A program made the position numbers and the translations under genes. The notes beneath the pieces were generated by a model. It was given only the letters and a program-made list of their open reading frames with translations. It did no database searches and was not told the origin of the DNA. Shown piece by piece: positions 5,536 to 8,290 of a stretch of 8,290 bases of DNA. Origin of the DNA: an uncultured Synergistales bacterium. Its GTDB lineage: Bacteria; Synergistota; Synergistia; Synergistales; Aminobacteriaceae. Every line of letters begins with the position of its first letter. The first letter of the stretch is position 1. The stretch spans positions 748 through 9,037 of the forward strand of contig CAJOEQ010000079.1 in assembly GCA_905233515.1 (NCBI GenBank), written 5' to 3'.

Positions 5536-6863
5536 TCTTGATTAACTGCCTTTGCTATTAATTTGCCGTTAATATTGCCTGTTACTCTTGCTGTGATAAT
5601 CTCATTGCGCGTAAAATTCTTTTCTCCCTCGCATTCAGCCTCTATATAATTTTCTGTGTGTCCGTAATTCCCGCGTTCGATTAAGATTTTTACGTCTTGG
5701 CCGATAAAATTTTTTATATAATTATTATACAATTCACGACCGAGCTTTAACGCTTGAGAGACCCGCGAAATTTTTACCTCATGTGAGACTTGATTATTCA
5801 TTAATGCCGCCGGAGTCCCTTTTCTGACTGAATACGGGAATATATGAACTCGGCCAAGTTTTGACTCTTTCATGATTCTTAACGTGTTATTAAATGCGTT
5901 ATCGCTTTCAGACGGGAATCCGATTAATATATCGCTTGAAATGTGTAAATTTTCGCCGAGTTTTTCACGTGCATTCTCGCAAATATTCAAGAAATCCCGC
6001 GAATTATAGCCGCGTCTCATTAAATATAAAATTTCGTCGTCCCCGCTCTGTAATGGCAAATGCAGATGAGGGCAAAACTTTTCGCAATTAGATAAACTAT
6101 CAAGCAAATTATTATCAAGCGCAAAAGGTTCAAGAGAGCCGAGTCTTATTCTCTCAAGTCCGGAAATTTTCGCAGACTCGTTAATTAATTTTGCAAGTGA
6201 AAAATTTATATCCCGCCCGTAGAGTCCTAAATGAATCCCCGTGAAAATTATTTCTTTTGTGCCGTTGTCAATTAATCGCCTGATTTCTTCAAGAATGCTA
6301 TAAACAGGACGACTCACAGGCCGGCCTCGCAAAAATGGAATTATACAATAACTGCAAAAATGATCGCACCCGTCTTGAATCTTCATAAACGCACGAGAAT
6401 GCATAACAGGTGAATTAATAGCAAGTTCTTCCCACTGTGAAGGCTCAAAAATATTTTTAACGCGCAAATCCTGAAAACTTGAGTCACTCAATTTTATTTT
6501 TTCAGCAATTATATCAGGCAAAATATTTTTACTCTTTGAGCCAGCTAAAATATTTATTCCGAGTGATTTTGCATTTAACGAGTCAAGACTCTGACTCCAA
6601 CAGCCGCAGACAGCAAGAATCTTATCAGGAGCTAAAATCTTTCTGACTCGCCGGACTAATTGACGACATTTTTTGTCAGCTTCTCCAGTTACTGAACACG
6701 TTACTATTACAGCGGCATTTATATTTTCGCTTAAATTCTCCGTGATTTCTGCTCCCATTGACTTAAGCGCGCCCGCAATAAATTCACCCTCACAGAGACT
6801 CGAACGACAGCCGAAAACATGTATATAAATTAACCCCAGCTCTTGACCGCTCTGCATCCCCAC
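5532..6863 (-). CDS. mtaB: tRNA t6A37 methylthiotransferase (MtaB/YqeV type, radical SAM)
   Basis: MtaB inserts a methylthio group into N6-threonylcarbamoyladenosine at tRNA position 37 to give ms2t6A. The N-terminal UPF0004 domain supplies three cysteines for the auxiliary 4Fe-4S cluster: FGC (Cys19), VTC (Cys56) and CGC (Cys88). The radical-SAM domain has CDHFCSYCIIPFLRGRPVSR, with the CxxxCxxC set at 166/170/173. Further family text is IIFTGIHLGLYGRD, LRIGS-like RIRLGSLEPF, HLHLPLQSGDDEILYLMRRG and DILIGFPSES; a TRAM domain for RNA binding covers about 385-443. The subtype is called MtaB from the GRPVSR element and its prmA neighbour; MiaB and RimO are the alternatives. It overlaps prmA by 34 bases if the ATG at 6863 is used. 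The conserved region starts only at LIYIHVFGC, so a later start is possible. The stop overlaps the Hsp70-like ATG. Confidence 0.88.
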   Translation of the reverse strand: MGMQSGQELGLIYIHVFGCRSSLCEGEFIAGALKSMGAEITENLSENINAAVIVTCSVTGEADKKCRQLVRRVRKILAPDKILAVCGCWSQSLDSLNAKSLGINILAGSKSKNILPDIIAEKIKLSDSSFQDLRVKNIFEPSQWEELAINSPVMHSRAFMKIQDGCDHFCSYCIIPFLRGRPVSRPVYSILEEIRRLIDNGTKEIIFTGIHLGLYGRDINFSLAKLINESAKISGLERIRLGSLEPFALDNNLLDSLSNCEKFCPHLHLPLQSGDDEILYLMRRGYNSRDFLNICENAREKLGENLHISSDILIGFPSESDNAFNNTLRIMKESKLGRVHIFPYSVRKGTPAALMNNQVSHEVKISRVSQALKLGRELYNNYIKNFIGQDVKILIERGNYGHTENYIEAECEGEKNFTRNEIITARVTGNINGKLIAKAVNQE

Positions 6864-7783
6864 CAGTCCCCGAATCTTAATTCTCTCTCTATTTTCATGC
6901 CTGATGAATTCAAGACAGATGTAAAAGTATAGCTCTCTACGTTTGTCATTCCGGAAAATATCGCGAATCCCTTAGGCTTTAAAACTTTTTTAACGTCCGG
7001 TAACATAGCCAAATTTGGATTCAATAAAATATTTGCAGTCAAAATATTCACTTGGCCTGTGAAGCCTTTTAGCAAATTCGCAACTGATAAATTACAAACT
7101 TTTGGATTAATCCCGTTTAGATTCATGTTTCTTTTTGCCTCGTCTATAGTGGCCGGGTCAATGTCGCGCGCAATGGCCTTATCTGCTCCGAGTTTCAATG
7201 CAGCAATAAATAAAATTCCCGTCCCTGTTCCTATATCAAGAATTACATCACCGGTCTTGACTATTTCTTCAAGCAATGACAGGGCGATTCTTGTACTTTC
7301 GTGATAACCTGTACCGAACGCGCTTGCAGGAAATATATAAATCGGAGTCCTTCCTTCTTGAATTTCTTCTTTAGCGTGCCAAGGTGCCATAACTACGAGG
7401 CTTTTACCTACATTGAGCGGCGGGAATGCGTCAAAATGCTGTCGTTCCCATGGCTGATTACTAGTTTTATAACAGCGCGATAAATCAACGTCTTTAAATT
7501 CGGGCTCGTTCAACACGTCAACAACTTGATATAATACGTCATCGATCCCCCTTGAGCCTTCATAATCTGCTCTCATAAATAAACACCTCCCCCGTGTTTT
7601 GTCGTGTTCGTGAAAGAAAAATGAGCCTATAGAGTCTGTCAGTGCTGAAATAGTGCTTAATTTTTCCTCGTTTATATCTATATTATGCTTAGATATTGGT
7701 ATACTGAACTCTATAGTCCACCAGTAATTATATTTCTCGTCCTGCGATTTCTTGTAACTTTCTAGCTCGTCATTCTCATTCAT
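6830..7783 (-). CDS. prmA: Ribosomal protein L11 methyltransferase (PrmA)
   Basis: PrmA trimethylates ribosomal protein L11 with S-adenosylmethionine. The family signature FPASAFGTGYHESTRIALSL (151-170) matches the FGTGxHxTT block just before the methyltransferase core. Motif I is ILDIGTGTGILFIAALKLGA (181-200), followed by the acidic DIDPATIDEAKRNMNLNG and motif IV TANILLNPNLAML (249-261). SGM and DWWGCRAVK close the C-terminus. The L11-recognition domain is the first ~120 residues, here with an unusually hydrophilic start. At 317 residues it is near the usual 290-315. The motif-I text GTGTG replaces the commoner GCGSG, a conservative change. AAGGAG lies upstream (7806-7799) with a long ~15-base gap; an in-frame TGA just before the ATG rules out an upstream start. 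It is first in the operon prmA-mtaB-Hsp70-like. Confidence 0.88.
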   Translation of the reverse strand: MNENDELESYKKSQDEKYNYWWTIEFSIPISKHNIDINEEKLSTISALTDSIGSFFFHEHDKTRGRCLFMRADYEGSRGIDDVLYQVVDVLNEPEFKDVDLSRCYKTSNQPWERQHFDAFPPLNVGKSLVVMAPWHAKEEIQEGRTPIYIFPASAFGTGYHESTRIALSLLEEIVKTGDVILDIGTGTGILFIAALKLGADKAIARDIDPATIDEAKRNMNLNGINPKVCNLSVANLLKGFTGQVNILTANILLNPNLAMLPDVKKVLKPKGFAIFSGMTNVESYTFTSVLNSSGMKIERELRFGDWWGCRAVKSWG

Positions 7784-7877
7784 GATAAAAATTTTTCACT
7801 CCTTTTATAAATAATGCTATCATATAACTTGCTTGAAAGTCTAAATAAATTTTTCCCTGAAGGAGATTATTATATTC
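7784..7877. promoter_or_regulatory. Divergent intergenic region between prmA and the CapA-like gene
   Basis: This 94-base AT-rich spacer must supply promoters for both divergent transcripts. Ribosome sites are visible at each end: AAGGAG on the minus strand (about 7804-7799) for prmA, and AAGGAG on the plus strand (about 7860-7865) for the CapA-like gene. Promoter calls are weak: a minus-strand TATGAT (7824-7819) and a plus-strand TATAAC (7823-7828) overlap each other, without convincing -35 boxes. Confidence 0.35.
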
Positions 7878-8290
7878 ATGAGACAGAAATTTTTGACGTT
7901 TGCTTTATTAATAATATTATTGACTGCCTCATGTGCTGAGTCAGTAACTAGAGCGAGATTCTTATTTATAGGCGACATAATGGCACATAAACAGCAGCTC
8001 GAAGCAGCACGCTATAAAGGCAAAAATAAATCACTTGCTGGGACTTATGATTTTTCGCCGCAATTTAGGAGAATAAGGCCGTTATTAGTTGACTCGTTCT
8101 TAGTGGGCAATCTTGAGACTACTTTTGCAGGTAAGACAAAAAAATTAAATTATTCAGGGTATCCAATGTTTAACACGCCTGACTCACTTGCTGACACTCT
8201 GAAAAATTATTTAGAAATTGATTTATTGACTCTGGCAAATAATCACATTTTTGATCGCGGCGCGGCTGGAGCAAGACGAACTACAGAAAT
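7878..8290 (+). CDS. CapA-family exported protein, N-terminal part (runs off right edge)
   Basis: The plus strand from ATG 7878 is open to the window end, about 137 codons. It begins MRQKFLTFALLIILLTASC, a signal peptide whose LLTASC could be a weak lipobox with Cys19 lipidated; ordinary signal-peptidase cleavage is the alternative. The mature part matches the CapA/PgsA metallophosphatase-like domain linked to capsule or poly-gamma-glutamate synthesis: RFLFIGDIMAHKQ (metal-binding GDxM strand), then VDSFLVGNLETTF (the NLE motif), then YPMFNTPDSLADTLKNY, and DLLTLANNHIFDRGAAG (the ANNHxxDxG motif). These are the defining signatures in the right order and spacing. The family's true activity is poorly settled, so a capsule role is only suggested. 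AAGGAG 12 bases upstream fixes the start. It is divergent from prmA. Confidence 0.85.
   Translation, partial: MRQKFLTFALLIILLTASCAESVTRARFLFIGDIMAHKQQLEAARYKGKNKSLAGTYDFSPQFRRIRPLLVDSFLVGNLETTFAGKTKKLNYSGYPMFNTPDSLADTLKNYLEIDLLTLANNHIFDRGAAGARRTTE

Noticed and set aside
6819..6863. A second ribosomal or leader gene in the prmA/mtaB overlap
   Set aside because: The overlap is explained by the uncertain mtaB start. The reading beyond prmA's stop is already the conserved MtaB N-terminus.

Overview
The window is about 8.3 kb of AT-rich (roughly 37% GC by eye), densely packed bacterial chromosome. It has no tRNA, rRNA, CRISPR array or insertion sequence that I could see. The content is cofactor biosynthesis, tRNA/ribosome modification and exported proteins, which suggests an ordinary chromosomal region of an anaerobic, probably gut-associated bacterium. 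The fused SUMT/uroporphyrinogen-III synthase, low GC and gene style fit Synergistota or a clostridial lineage. This placement is inference and cannot be fixed from the window.

Region 1 (1-1190, minus strand) is a riboflavin operon: ribD (bifunctional deaminase/reductase) overlapping the start of riboflavin synthase alpha chain, which runs off the left edge. ribD is split by a one-base frameshift in an A7 run. Its Shine-Dalgarno sequence also sits inside the first codons of the nominal ORF, upstream of an ATA where family alignment would put the start codon.

Region 2 (1283-3551, plus strand) diverges from ribD. It holds hemC (hydroxymethylbilane synthase) overlapping by 4 bases a cobA-hemD fusion, which together make precorrin-2 precursors for siroheme/B12. 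The HemD half is broken by a second frameshift at a short CT repeat, and the rest of HemD continues in another frame. A secreted alpha/beta-hydrolase (BD-FAE-like esterase) follows on the same strand and ends at a hairpin terminator.

Region 3 (4591-7783, minus strand) is an overlapping operon read prmA, then mtaB, then an Hsp70-like gene. prmA and mtaB are the genes that trail dnaK operons in Firmicutes. Here they are joined, without rsmE, to a short protein with only a degenerate Hsp70 ATPase fold and no substrate-binding domain. This is the least ordinary protein in the window.

Region 4 (7878-8290, plus strand) is the 5' part of an exported CapA-family protein, divergent from prmA.

The main points of interest are the two frameshifts at simple repeats in neighbouring biosynthetic genes, the degenerate mini-Hsp70, and strong over-representation of GAGTC/GACTC and AAAATTTT.
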